Program-made: the position numbers and the translations under genes
Notes under the pieces: generated by a model
Database searches by the model: none
What the model saw: the letters and a program-made list of their open reading frames with translations, nothing else
Told to the model about the DNA's origin: nothing
NCBI GenBank assembly: GCA_963931865.1
Contig: OZ007513.1
Location: 124,001 to 188,000 of the forward strand
DNA from: Axinella damicornis
Lineage: Eukaryota > Porifera > Demospongiae > Axinellida > Axinellidae
Direction: 5' to 3'
Length of the DNA: 64,000 bases
Shown: positions 1 to 10,417 of the stretch, in pieces
Position numbering within the stretch: position 1 is the first letter of the stretch
How the letters are laid out: every line of letters starts with the position of its first letter

Positions 1-1907
1 TAGAATCTCTGACTCAGTGGAGACATGTACTGAACAGAAACTGCTCCAAAATCTGGAACAGAGTGAACTATACCAACCCTTTCAATCACCTGCAGTGAGC
101 AACGTAGACAGAGCTGCTCATCACACCATCATGCAACAACTCCCAATTACCATACCTGCGCCATTTCATCTTTCCATTGAATACAAGCCTTCGATTGCTT
201 CTGCTTGAAAGTCTCCAAGTCTAGCTCCACTTTGACCAAGTCTCCTGATGCAAACTCCCCTGGACTTGGTGGGATGTGTGGAGCGCCTGTATTATCAGAG
301 GCATGCAACAAGGACCGTTCAGGACATTAGACTGAGTGCATACCACAACCTACAAGCGTTCACCCTGAACTTACCAAGGACTGGTAAATGGTCTGGGTAA
401 TAGAAGTACGCAGCAGCAGGAACAGTGCACAGTAAGTCAACCTGAACATAGCGAAGAGACAGCACTCAACTATACAGATGGATGAGTGACACATAGTTCC
501 ACAGAGGTAGCTCTCAGCCATGCCACAGACTATACAATTAAGACACTGAAGTGTGGATCAACAGCCAACCTTTCCATTGTAGCCAACTCTGTGGACCTTC
601 CTCTGCTGAGTCTCCCCCCACTCCACCTGTGCAGCGCTTCTCTATGGATTGATAAACCAGTTAACAGCATGCACCAATTTTCTTTTTCCTTGTGATTACG
701 CACCATACACTTACACATGCAGTATGCACAGAACACTGTTCACTTACAGCAGTCTCATTCTGCCAGTCCTGAATGTCAACAACTTTGCCAGTCAAGTCCG
801 GACCACCAGAAGAGTCTGGCAATTTCAGTTAACAATAAAAGCAGGAAGTGATTTACGACGTACGATACAAACACAGAAGTTTGCAGCAAACTTGTCTACA
901 TGGGGCTCATACTCGCCCCAAGTACTACACAATAGCTGTGGCCGCAGTACTGGGAATATACAACAGCAGAGCTTGTCCACCGAAATAAGTTAGCCATGTA
1001 ATGCAAATAGCTACAGTAACTCAAGCTAGCCTCATTATACCGTCTTGCATCCAGTCACAGCCTCTCACTACCGTTGCTCCAGGGAAGATCCCCCTGGACG
1101 CAATCCTCCGTGCACCCACTCTTGGAGGTAGAGAGATCCTACAGTAAGGCATATACGTGATTAAGTTCATCCAGCAACAGAATATTATAATATATAGCAC
1201 ACACCTTCTGGGATCAGTGTTCAAAAGCTGCACATTGAACTTGTGTTCCAGGCAGTGCTTGCCAGCCATGTAGCATGCAGTACAAAGACCATAGTCGTGA
1301 CACTTGGTGCAGGTCCACAGCATTCCACTGAATCCCTCTGTGTAATGTCCATCACTAAATCCGCATCCGTCACAAATATGGCGATCAAATTTACAGCCTA
1401 CAGTAAGAACAAAAGTGTGTAGCTATAGTATAGTTGCTGAGTTGCTGACTGGCATATATAGATAGGTACATTCGTATGAGTGTAGAGCTGCATCCACAGC
1501 TAGCTACAGTATAGCTATGTAATAAAACGTCCATGGCTAGGGGACATTAGAACGCACCTGGAGAGGGGGTGGGTGCTAGCTAGATACGTACTGTTATTAG
1601 ATATGCAGTATCCGCCACCCATATATGGCCACATGCAAAACAGCTGTACGAAAATATGACCCATGCATGCATGTCAAGGTGTATACTAACCAGCTGGAGC
1701 GGAGTCCCACACCCTGAGGTCATACGCACTGTCTCTCCCACCACAGCGATACTGGCTCCTATTCCCACTGTCCCACTGGACAGTCACCGTTCCGCTGCTA
1801 CACTGGTCCTTGTCTACCACCGTTCCCACGTGGCCCTCCCCTCCATCCTGATCCCCCCAACACCAGTCAGGACCACGGACCACACGGAAGCCATCACGAA
1901 CTTCCAT
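1..1907 (-). CDS. MIB2: Mind-bomb-like E3 ubiquitin ligase, N-terminal half (partial, runs off left edge)
   Basis: Eight exons can be read on the minus strand: 1907-1691, 1397-1205, 1138-1041, 815-748, 626-570, 441-375, 286-156 and 89 to the edge. All join in frame with GT-AG borders. The order is a first MIB/HERC2 domain ([20 protein letters not shown]), a ZZ zinc finger (CDGC, CTKC, CTACY), then a second MIB/HERC2 domain split over four exons ([33 protein letters not shown]). After these come [11 protein letters not shown] and two segments resembling the mind-bomb repeats ([25 protein letters not shown]). This is the N-terminal order of mind bomb proteins, which ubiquitinate Delta/Jagged ligands and promote their endocytosis in Notch signalling. 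The FYY.DHLP wording favours MIB2 over MIB1. Ankyrin repeats and RING fingers would lie left of base 1. The chosen start is the ATG at 1907. An exon upstream is possible because TAG just before it looks like an acceptor. The 570 donor (GTTGGC) is weak. Paralogue assignment is inferred. Confidence 0.85.
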
Positions 1908-3317
1908 GACTAGGAACAATCATGGATACAGTAGTGAGAAGAAGAGTTCAGAAACCTTGATCAGTAGTGGTCTTGCTGCTGTAGCTAGAGAAAAAAAATG
2001 AAGTCTACTTTCCAGAGAGGAAGTAGCCCTTACAACCACACATGCAGAGAGGAAGTACTATAGCCCTTATAGCGCTATAGCCACACTGTGATGGAATCAC
2101 TATGACTGCCCCTCATTCATCCTGTTAAGTCTGATGTGTTCAGTGTGGTAGCTACGGACTGTTGCTGAAATCATCACTGAAGCCAACACATGTTGTGTCT
2201 GCTACCACTCAGCATTCCTACTCCTTGTAACCACAGCAGCATGCGTAAACAACCAACTTAGTTATTACATAATAATTATGCTATCCTACATAAAGTTTAC
2301 ACTGCTAGCTAAATGCTTGTTTAATTACCTGCAATGCAGTGGTCTAATATTATAACCCATGACTATAGACATACAGTAGCTAGGGGTGAGTGTGAGCGAA
2401 CCCTGGGTGTTTGATGCTGAATTTTTCCAGATTAATATTGCACACATGTATGAAGACATACACCATTGTACTGCATATTCCCCAGCATTTATTCGCTACA
2501 TAGATACACACTATAGCTAACTATCAGAACCTGCATTGCTAGTACAGCACTGTCAGCACCGAAGAAGTCAAAGGCAGAGATATAAACATACTCATGGTCG
2601 CCCTGTATATAGTATACATTATACTGGGCATGTATATAGTGGAGTTGCGGTAGCTATGCGTTCTGCCTGTCAGACCGAGCTTCGTACTTATTTAATGTAC
2701 TGACAAGGTGCCTGGATGCAGGCTAGCCAGAAATGCAATCGCACAGCCTGTTGGGCACATCAGAGTAAGGAGCTATGGCGGACTCACGCCAACACATGCA
2801 GTGAGGGAGGCGAGACCTCTAAAGCATATATACGTTACACCTGATCATGAAGAGAGAACTGTCATGTGCTGCACTTCACAAACAGAGGTGAGAGTTCTCA
2901 GACTGTCCTTTTTACATATTTTTTCTGTATGGAAACTTTAATGCAAAAGACAAAGGGTTGGACGGTAGCACAATCGGCAAATTTGGGATAGAGAGTTGTG
3001 TGGTATACTAGACTGTGCACATAGGTGGATGAGGGGGCAGTAGTTGAGCGAAGATAGCTACATACAAACGCAGATGTAAACTGTGAAACTTACTGCGAAC
3101 CTAGCAACAGAATGAAGGGCCATATCCTCTGCCTAGTGTGAGAGGGAGGCCACCCGGTGATGGTGGATTATCTATTCACTAATTCAGAAATGACTCAGTA
3201 TTGCGTGCACATCACAAGCAAGACAAAATGGGGCACAAATGTATGCACACAGGATATTCTATACACCGAAGATCAGTAGTACAAAAGCTGAAGTAGTTGT
3301 TCTCCTGTAAGAGGATC

Positions 3318-3355
3318 GATCTAGCCTGGAAACCGGGCTAGATCGATATTAAATT
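3318..3355. repeat. Short palindrome with TAGCC...GGCTA core
   Basis: ATCGATCTAGCC and GGCTAGATCGAT are exact reverse complements around a short centre. The core TAGCC...GGCTA resembles the ends of the foldback family with 9-bp target duplications, but no clean direct repeat flanks it. Confidence 0.5.
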
Positions 3356-3416
3356 AGTGAGTAAGTAGTCTATGGAGCTACATCCTTGTTACCTGTTTCA
3401 CTCTAATCTTTGTACT

Positions 3417-3457
3417 TTATACATTCGTAGCCATATTATAGCTACGAATGTATAAAG
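3417..3457. repeat. Perfect inverted repeat (16-bp arms)
   Basis: TTTATACATTCGTAGC is followed after a 9-base loop by its exact reverse complement. It could be a minimal MITE remnant or simply a hairpin. Confidence 0.7.
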
Positions 3458-3842
3458 ATAATATACATTAGCTTATGGCGTTATGCTATTGATTGAGATA
3501 TTTAATATCAATATCAATCTAGCCTCCCCGTAAATTCTCCCAGGGTTGATGGGATATATAAACTGCTCCCTTTTACATTTGATGCTCAATTTTGGCCTGT
3601 CGGCCCATTTGTACACCATTCCGATATCACGGTTTATTTTTGCTATCCATAGTATTTCCCCCAAAAGATACTGTACCTGTACGCTACCGGCTACCACTAG
3701 AAGGTGCCAGTGGAATGCGAGTAGAATTTGCTGTAGATGTACATCGACAGCACCAGGTTGGCTAGCCTCGAACCATACGCTCTATTATCTATGCTCGAAC
3801 CTACAGGTTGAATGTTATTTCGGCGCGCGCTGATAAGGAAAG

Positions 3843-3905
3843 TGACGTCTTAATTACAGGGACTGTGACATCATCAAAGGGACAGTCCCGGTTTCAGTTT
3901 CCATC
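3843..3905 (+). promoter_or_regulatory. Candidate promoter of the ubiquitin-ART gene: CRE-like sites and ISRE/IRF element
   Basis: Within 63 bp of the ATG there is TGACGTCT, then TGTGACATCATC (both CRE/AP-1-like). At 3891-3902 is GTTTCAGTTTCC, whose reverse complement GGAAACTGAAAC fits the interferon-stimulated response element consensus GAAANNGAAA perfectly. IRF-family genes are known in sponges and cnidarians. That this site is used is inference. Confidence 0.5.
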
Positions 3906-4859
3906 ATGGCGGACCTACTAGCTGCAGCTTTCTCGTCTGTTTTCCAGTCCACGGTGGTGACGTACGATGAATACCATAGAGAAAAGGAAAAGAAAGGGTG
4001 GCAATCGGACACCAAGCTGGACATCGGACAACTGTTCCGTCTCAGCTACGTGTCGGGTCCGTTTGGCGACGACACACCTGTAGAGCACTTCGGCCCAACT
4101 ATCCCACTCTACGTGAAGACTCTGACCGGCAAAACGCATACCATCCATATCCCCGCGAATGCCACTGTGGTACAACTCAAGGAAGCCATTGCAGTGAAAG
4201 AGGGCACTCCTGCCGACCAGCAAAGGCTGATATTTGGCGGCCAGCAGCTCGAAGACCTCAAAACACTGGATAACTATGGGATCATGCAGGAACATACTCT
4301 GCACCTTGTGCTCATGTTACGGGGAGGGGGCATGCCTCTCTACACGCTTGACCACTCTTTGTTGGATCAAGGATTCAATTATGACTTCACTGGGATGAAA
4401 GACGACGGCACAAAGTTCACTCGGGGTGGGTACCCCTATCACCGCCCGTACGGCTGGCGTAGGTATGCGCTCAAAGTACTGGGAAGATACGAGAACGATA
4501 CATGGCTCGGAGCAGGTGGAATGCGTGTTGATTCCTCACCTGGCGAGTGGCCAGTGTCTTACCACGGCACAGCAATCGGTCACACAGGTAACATCGCCCA
4601 AGAGGGTTATGACCTGAGTAAAGGAAAGCGATTCCTCTACGGCAGAGGTGTGTACTCGACGCCCTCCATCGAAGTAGCCGCACGATATGCCGCGCGGTTC
4701 CAGCACAAAGGAAAGAATTACCGTGTTGTTTTCCAGAATCGCGTCAGCGCTGATGAGCTGAAAATTGTGAGTGCGGACGCAACTGGCGTGGGGGAATACT
4801 GGATACAACCAGACCAAGACGCTGTCCGACCGTACGGAATCTGCGTGCAAGAGTACTAA
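3906..4859 (+). CDS. Ubiquitin / PARP-like ADP-ribosyltransferase fusion protein
   Basis: One uninterrupted 317-aa frame. Residues 1-65 are a leader of unknown fold. Residues 66-141 are a full ubiquitin domain ([32 protein letters not shown]). The C-terminal domain (about 175-317) carries PARP/ART-type signatures: SYHGT with His220, GRGVYSTPS with Tyr250, and GEYWI with Glu297 followed by a VRPYGI strand. That is an H-Y-E triad in the right order and spacing for an NAD-dependent mono- or poly-ADP-ribosyltransferase. The ubiquitin keeps the Ile44 patch and the terminal Gly-Gly (140-141), followed by GGM rather than a stop. A ubiquitin protease could therefore in principle release the two halves. 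Lys48 and Lys63 are both Gln and Arg72 is Met. I recall the C-terminal domain from uncharacterised invertebrate and fungal proteins with similar GW+RYALKV and YHGT motifs. Enzymatic activity is unproven. The ATG has a good context (ATCATGGCG). Confidence 0.85.
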   Translation: MADLLAAAFSSVFQSTVVTYDEYHREKEKKGWQSDTKLDIGQLFRLSYVSGPFGDDTPVEHFGPTIPLYVKTLTGKTHTIHIPANATVVQLKEAIAVKEGTPADQQRLIFGGQQLEDLKTLDNYGIMQEHTLHLVLMLRGGGMPLYTLDHSLLDQGFNYDFTGMKDDGTKFTRGGYPYHRPYGWRRYALKVLGRYENDTWLGAGGMRVDSSPGEWPVSYHGTAIGHTGNIAQEGYDLSKGKRFLYGRGVYSTPSIEVAARYAARFQHKGKNYRVVFQNRVSADELKIVSADATGVGEYWIQPDQDAVRPYGICVQEY

Positions 4860-5027
4860 GCAAGCAGTGTAGCAGAACACATGATGATTCGTGCATATTT
4901 TGAGCCCCACCCACCTTTGGCCACATGACCATTTATCTATTTGTACGTAAGAAAATCGTACTTACCTTAGCGATAAGCTAGCTAACCCATCATAGAGCCG
5001 CTGTATCTTGGATCGTGTTCAAGCGAA

Positions 5028-5635
5028 ATGGTGAGTTGCATCCTTCGTTGAGGTGGCGATGGAGGAGATTTCCCCTGACCCAAAACCTATGGTAGCACCT
5101 GAAATACTTGGATAACTAATAATGTAACCGTTAGCTAATTAGCATACATTATTTGGGTGGCATGTGTAGCTGTGCGAGTTTAGCACAGGGCCACGTGCCA
5201 GTTGCTTTTGTCAAGGAAAGCTGCAATCTAGGTGTGGCTAAATATGTACTGTTGAAGGTCATCAGCCTAAAACCTGGTCATACCGCTGAAAAGAGCTGGT
5301 CATAGCTTTCACCCGCGGTCGCAGCTGTGACTGTAGAGTCAATGGGTGTGACCTCCCCCTGCTAATGGACGTTTCTGTCCACGATTCAAGCACCTCCGCA
5401 TGGAAGTCCTCTGTTTACATCACAATTGTTTTCCCATAGAGCTTCTTTGGGTTGGGTCAGTCTGCGGACGTCACCATTGATCTCGAGGACGTGGAGAAGA
5501 GGAAGAGAGTTGATGTGAAGAATGAGGAGGGCAAGAAGGAGAAACTGTTGCTCTATTTTGATGGGGAGTCGGTATCTGGAAAGGTGTGTGTGTGTGTGTG
5601 TGCAGCGTGTGTGTGTGCAGCGTGTGTGTGTGCAG

Positions 5636-5696
<61 letters not shown>

Positions 5697-5716
5697 CGTG
5701 TGTGTGTGTGTGTGTG

Positions 5717-5752
<36 letters not shown>

Positions 5753-6982
5753 CGTGTGTGTGTGTGTGTGTGCATGTATGCCTGCCTTCCCTTGCTCTCG
5801 CAGCTGGTATCATACTTTCACTTGTCTACATGTACAGGTGTCTGCCTTAGTGTAGCTTCCAGGTAATCACACACACCCATGCACACACCTGTAGGTCCAC
5901 ATAGCCCTGAAGGGTAAGAAGTTGGAGCACCATGGAATACGCGTCGAGTTTGTTGGGCAGATTGAGATGTTCTATGACCGTGGAAATCACCATGACTTCC
6001 TCTCCCTCGTCCGCCAGTTAGACCCCCCAGGTATACACTTGCTATATATGGTAGTGTTTATAACAGAATGCTGATTCAATTCCTCCCTCCCTCCCTCCCT
6101 CCCTCCCTCCCTTCCTCCCTCCTCCTTCCCTTCCACTTGCAGGAGAGCTGGTTAAAAACGTGACATACAACTTTGAATTTCTTCAGGTTGAAAAACCCTA
6201 CGAGACATACACTGGCACAAACGTCAGGCTAAGGTAGTCCCATCCCCCCACCCTCCCTCCCTCCCTCCCTCCCTCCCTCCCTCCCTCCCTCCCTCCCTCC
6301 CTCCCTCCCTCCCTCCCTCCCTACCTCCCACCCTCCCTCCTTCCCTCCCGCCCTCCCTCCCTCCCCATCCTCCCTCCCTCCCTCCCTCACTCCCCACCCT
6401 CCCTCCCTCCCCACCCTCCCTCCCTATGAGGCATACACTGGCACAAACGTCAGGAAACGTCAGGCTAAGGTAGTTAACAGTGATACCTCTATAATGCTCT
6501 GTTAGGAGACTGACCTCCACGACGTTGTTGTCTAGCTACTGATTGGTTTGTGTGCAGCAGAAAGGTTGAGACGGAGATGGTAGGGCGGGACAGAGTTTGA
6601 GAGCTGTGGTGTAATCCTCAGAGCTGTGATGTAATCCTCAGAGCTGTGATGTAATCCTCAGAGCTGTGATGTAATCCCCAGAGCTGTGATGTAATCCTTA
6701 GACACTAATACAATCCTGATGTAATCCTCAGATCTGTTGTGCAGGAATTATTATTAGCTGTAAGATGATCATGTGATGTCACATGATTGTCCACCACAGG
6801 TACTTCCTTCGTGTTGTAATTGTACGTCGTATCTCGGACATTGTGAAGGAGCATGACATCGCTGTCCACACACTGAGTAGCTTCCCTGAGATGAACAACA
6901 GCCTGAAGATGGAGGTCGGGATTGAGGACTGCCTCCACATCGAGTTTGAGTACAATAAAGCCAAGTGAGCGAAGAGGGGGGG

Positions 6983-7029
<47 letters not shown>

Positions 7030-9464
7030 GAGTTAACTTCTTGGCCAAATCGTTTGCATTCATCCTTGAATTGACTTATAAAATGTTCTCACCCTCCCTC
7101 GTCCTACCTCCTTCCCCTCTCCCGTTCCTCTTCCTCCCATACCCTTCCTCCTCCTCTCCCTCCCCCCTCCTCCCCATCCCTCTCCTCCCCTTCCCTCCTC
7201 CCTCCTCCCCCACTCCCTCACTCCCTTGCAATCATGCAGGTACCATCTTCGAGACATTGTGGTAGGTAAGATCTACTTCCTGCTGGTGAGGATCAAGATC
7301 AAGCATATGGAGATCGCCATCATCCGCAAGGAGACTTCAGGGACACGTACGTAGCACTGGGTCTCGATAGTCTTGGTCTAGGAATGAGACTGGAATATTT
7401 CTGGTCTGGGAATGAGACTCAGAGTTATAGAAGCCTCATTGGCTCGTTGGAGTTACTGGGATTCACTGGGTTTTACCAGTTTCAGACATACACAGTTGCA
7501 CTAGGTTGATCTTATCGTATGAGCTTTCAGTTTGCAACAGACCACTCCCACAGACCCACTCAAGCACGCTCACTCTCATGCACACACCCTCCACTCACAC
7601 ACACTCACACACTGACATCCCACCCCCACACTCACCACACACACTGGCACCCCACCCCCACACTCACACACCACACACACTGGCACCCCACCCCCACACT
7701 CACACACCACACACAGCCCCCAACATATACACTGAGAATGACCAGATTGCCAAGTATGAGATCATGGACGGAGCCCCCGTCAGAGGTGACCAAAGATTGT
7801 TTCACTGCCATGGCAACGGAATGATGGAGTACCGCTAACCTAATGTCTAGTAGTTCCAGTAATGGCCCTGGGTATCCATCTTGTATTCCCATTCCAAGAT
7901 CAGTCAGGTTATCCAGCCAGCAGAGAAAACTTTGCTAGCTCGAATGGGATTTGAACCAACAGAATCGTCAGCTTTGTACTCTACCCTCTGAGCTACTGCA
8001 GCAGCACAGCATGTCGGTGTATATCTCTGTGTGTTGACTCTATATTCCACCTCATTAAGTACATCTCTGTGTCCCGGTTCCATGTTTGCTACCCTCTGTG
8101 TCCGGACTCCATTCTCTGCAGGCGAGTCCATTCCCATTCGCCTGTTCCTGGCTGGCTATGACCTCACGCCCACAATGCGTGACATCAACAAGAAGTTCAG
8201 TGTCCGCTACTACCTCAACCTGGTACTCGTTGACGAAGAGGAGAGGCGGTACTTTAAACAACAGGTTTGTTTGTTGTTTGTTGTTTCCTGTGAGGCTGTG
8301 ACTACCTTAATTTCATATTGTTGAGGAGCGTTGATACATTTAACGACAGGTTTGTTGTTGATTGTTGATGAACAATACCAGTCAGGGGCGTAGCTAGGAT
8401 TTAGAGATGGAGGAGGCATGGAGTTCGCGCGGCGAACATTTTTCGAGCTAATTAATTATTCATAAGTTAATACGCAGTGCGCGCAAACAGTTGCTCTCGA
8501 AATGCTACAGCAATATGCCGTGTCCCAGACTTGCAGCACTATCAGCGTTAAAGAGTATACGCTGGCTCATGGTCAGCCTAGCTCCTGTCTCTGTCATCAG
8601 ATCGAACGCACATCGTACGCGGAGTGTGCGAGACTCCGGACACGCGCGTCATTATCCAGAAAAGCGAGGAGGCAACTGCCTCCCTTGCCTCATTGCTAGC
8701 TACGCCCTAGCCAGTGATATACCTCCAAGGTTAAGGCCAGTTTTCCATCTTAAAACTTTGTACCATAATATGAAGGGCTGAGAACCAGAGTGGCCTAACC
8801 CAAAATCAATTACTGGAAATTGGATGAATTGCACAAAGATCAAGTAAAAAATGTGCAATGGGTACGAGCATATGACCGAAGTTTTGAAATTCTTGAAATT
8901 TCAGTAGCTCCTGAAACACATTTTAACAGCATTCTCAAGTTTAGGGGGCTAGTTCAATGTTTGTGGGTTAGGCCACTCTGGTTCTCATTTCTCAATTGTA
9001 CCCACAATCTATCCAGGGATTTATAACTGACTCCAGCGTCTCAGTATTCGAGCTTGCAAGTAGCAGCTTGTAAACCCTTTTAATGGGTACAGACAGCATG
9101 AAACTTTCATCTTGTGATGTCACTTCCTACTATGTCCTTGTGAGATATATTCTGTGTGAGCAGAAAGGGTTGGACAGGGGGAGGTGGGTAGTTTCTAGCC
9201 TCATTCCCAGTCTCCCCATTTGCACGCGGTGAAGAAAGTATGGAGGGGGTTATTTTCGTCGGCGTGTGCAGGGGGAGGAGCCTGGGAACGAGGCTAGGTA
9301 GTTTCACTTTCACCCTTGGTTAATGGGTTAGAACTGTGGTGTGACATAAACTAAGTGGTTAAAGCATTATAGAATGTACACTGCTTGTTGTCTTTTAATA
9401 GGAGATTGTTCTTTGGCGGAAGGGCGACCCAAAGACTGCAAGAAAATCCACCACCAAGAAATGA
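5028..9464 (+). CDS. VPS26: VPS26, retromer core subunit (complete, nine exons)
   Basis: Exons 5028-5030, 5440-5583, 5895-6030, 6143-6233, 6800-6964, 7240-7346, 7717-7785, 8122-8264 and 9402-9464 join in frame into 306 aa. The family signatures are all present: FDGESVSGK, FVGQIEMFYDRGNHHDF, KMEVGIEDCLHIEFEYNK, YHLRDIVVGKIYFLLVRIK, YEIMDGAPVRGESIPIRLFL and NKKFSVRYYLNLVLVDEEER. VPS26 is an arrestin-fold subunit of the VPS26-VPS29-VPS35 retromer, which recycles cargo from endosomes to the Golgi and plasma membrane. Exon 1 contributes only the start ATG, directly followed by GTGAGT. The C-terminal tail after YFKQQEIVLWRKGD is short (KTARKSTTKK), so the protein is about 20-30 aa shorter than vertebrate VPS26A/B, missing only the variable tail. 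Introns carry a (TG)n tract, CCCT repeats, a poly-G run, a tRNA-like sequence and three MITE-like elements. Confidence 0.96.
5584..5773. repeat. (TG)n microsatellite with GCAGC interruptions
   Basis: Alternating TG is interrupted six times by GCAGC (once CAGCATG) in VPS26 intron 2. The exon donor is itself the start of the TG tract (AAG then GTGTGT). Confidence 0.95.
6083..6425. repeat. CCCT tetranucleotide repeats flanking VPS26 exon 4
   Basis: Two (CCCT)n tracts, about 6083-6130 and 6243-6425, lie on either side of the exon 6143-6233. After the second, a stretch (6427-6470) repeats the end of exon 4 (CACTGGCACAAACGTCAGG), so part of the exon was duplicated with the repeat. Confidence 0.9.
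6601..6700. repeat. 20-bp tandem repeat, five units
   Basis: GAGCTGTGATGTAATCCTCA is repeated five times with one or two changes per unit, in VPS26 intron 4. Confidence 0.95.
6975..7028. repeat. Long G homopolymer just after an exon donor
   Basis: About 50 nearly pure G residues begin about 10 bases after the donor of the exon ending at 6964. Its length may be unreliable in the assembly. Confidence 0.9.
7634..7716. repeat. CA-rich tandem repeat (about 34 bp unit)
   Basis: CACACACTGGCACCCCACCC units occur two to three times immediately before the exon at 7717, supplying its acceptor region. Confidence 0.8.
7934..8002 (-). repeat. tRNA-like sequence, probably a tRNA-derived SINE fragment or tRNA pseudogene
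   Basis: The minus strand reads TAGCTCAGAGGGTAGAGTA (A box/D arm), an anticodon-like loop CTGACGA (GAC, valine) and GGTTCAAATCC (perfect B box). The acceptor stem does not pair well and the anticodon stem has a mismatch, so a functional tRNA is unlikely. It lies in VPS26 intron 7. Confidence 0.55.
8387..8712. mobile_element. hAT-like MITE, imperfect ends
   Basis: The left end CAGGGGCGTAGCTAGGAT and the inverted right end GCTAGCTACGCCCTAG resemble hAT termini. CCAGT flanks both sides, but a clean 8-bp target duplication is not seen. It sits in the last VPS26 intron. Confidence 0.45.
8779..8987. mobile_element. Non-autonomous element with 24-bp terminal inverted repeats
   Basis: TGAGAACCAGAGTGGCCTAA at the left end is exactly inverted at the right end (TTAGGCCACTCTGGTTCTCA). 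The 209-bp element has no coding capacity and lies in the last VPS26 intron. Confidence 0.7.
9187..9305. mobile_element. TAGCCTC foldback element with 9-bp target duplication
   Basis: The element 9196-9296 starts TAGCCTCATTCCCAG and ends GCCTGGGAACGAGGCTA. It is flanked on both sides by GGTAGTTTC. It lies in the last VPS26 intron. Confidence 0.85.
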
Positions 9465-10417
9465 GGCACACCATCACATAGGAATATTGCACAAAACTAT
9501 AGTGTGTTGTTGGGTGTGTTTTATGTGCTAAGATGTTTACTGTCAATAGTAATCTGATGTCGTAATAATTACATTTGTCAGTTCTGCTTGCAACCGAGCC
9601 AACTGTACGATAAGTATAATTATGACAGGTTTAACATTAGGCGTTATGTGGTCATGCTTTTCAATATTAGGTCAGTGCAAAGCCAACCCACTTCGAATGC
9701 TGGATACTGTACAAATACATTATGATATCAAAGTGCACATGTACAATATCATAATTATGTATACACCTCACACACATGCAGGATTTGAAAACGGTTTGCC
9801 TCAAAAGCACTATAAAGATACCTGCTCTTGCTTTGTGATCCATACTAGTGGAACCTTCCATAATATAAACTGCATGCATCGATCCTGCAATAATAAACTG
9901 ATGAATGAGGCTTTGCAGTGCTGGTCTTAGAGCATGACCTTTACTGCAATGGCAATAGTCTGCAGGTCATACTGCGTCCTCTCCTCAGTAGTCAGTACGT
10001 ACATATCTCAGCAGACCTGCAGACTATAGTATGCCATGTACATTGCAGTAAAGGTCATACACTAAACGGTTGAAATTGGGGTTACCATGGTAACCCAGAA
10101 TCTGTGGCCGGCAGATAGTATGTGGTTCAATTAACTGTTGTATATCAGACTGATGTAGTTAATGTAAACAGCATTTTAAAGACCAAAAGCATCACAAGCA
10201 AAATAGAGCAAACCACAAGATGAGAAGGAAAACAAAGTCATGACCAAACTTGTGTAGCTACACATGATATACCACGTTACAACAAAATGGAGTATCTGAA
10301 GAACGGGAAGAATGCAATTGATTACAACATGGCCTTATGCTATGCAGTTTAATAGCTACTAACAACTGTCCTGCAATGTCTGCCTCATCATGACGTCATG
10401 CAGTAACCCCAAACTGA
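9465..10417. other. Intergenic region with one foldback
   Basis: This is the VPS26 3' region; AATAAA-like signals such as AATAATAAACTG occur near 9890. I see no gene apart from the foldback at 9933-10059. Confidence 0.5.
9933..10059. repeat. Foldback (arms about 19 bp plus 15 bp)
   Basis: CATGACCTTTACTGCAATG and AATAGTCTGCAGGTC on the left recur as reverse complements on the right (GACCTGCAGACTATAG, CATTGCAGTAAAGGTCATA). It is probably a MITE. Confidence 0.75.

Larger units (their letters stand above)
1920..3842. other. Intergenic region, no gene seen
   Basis: I found no convincing exon on either strand. The region separates the divergent MIB-like and ubiquitin-ART genes, so promoters of both probably lie at its ends. 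It contains two hairpin-forming palindromes, listed separately. Confidence 0.6.

Noticed and set aside
5452..5850. Long Cys-Val and His-Thr open frames over the TG tract
   Set aside because: Frames of a dinucleotide repeat; only the first part (to 5583) is VPS26 exon.
7934..8002. Functional tRNA-Val(GAC)
   Set aside because: The acceptor stem does not pair and the anticodon stem has a mismatch, so it is listed as a tRNA-derived repeat.
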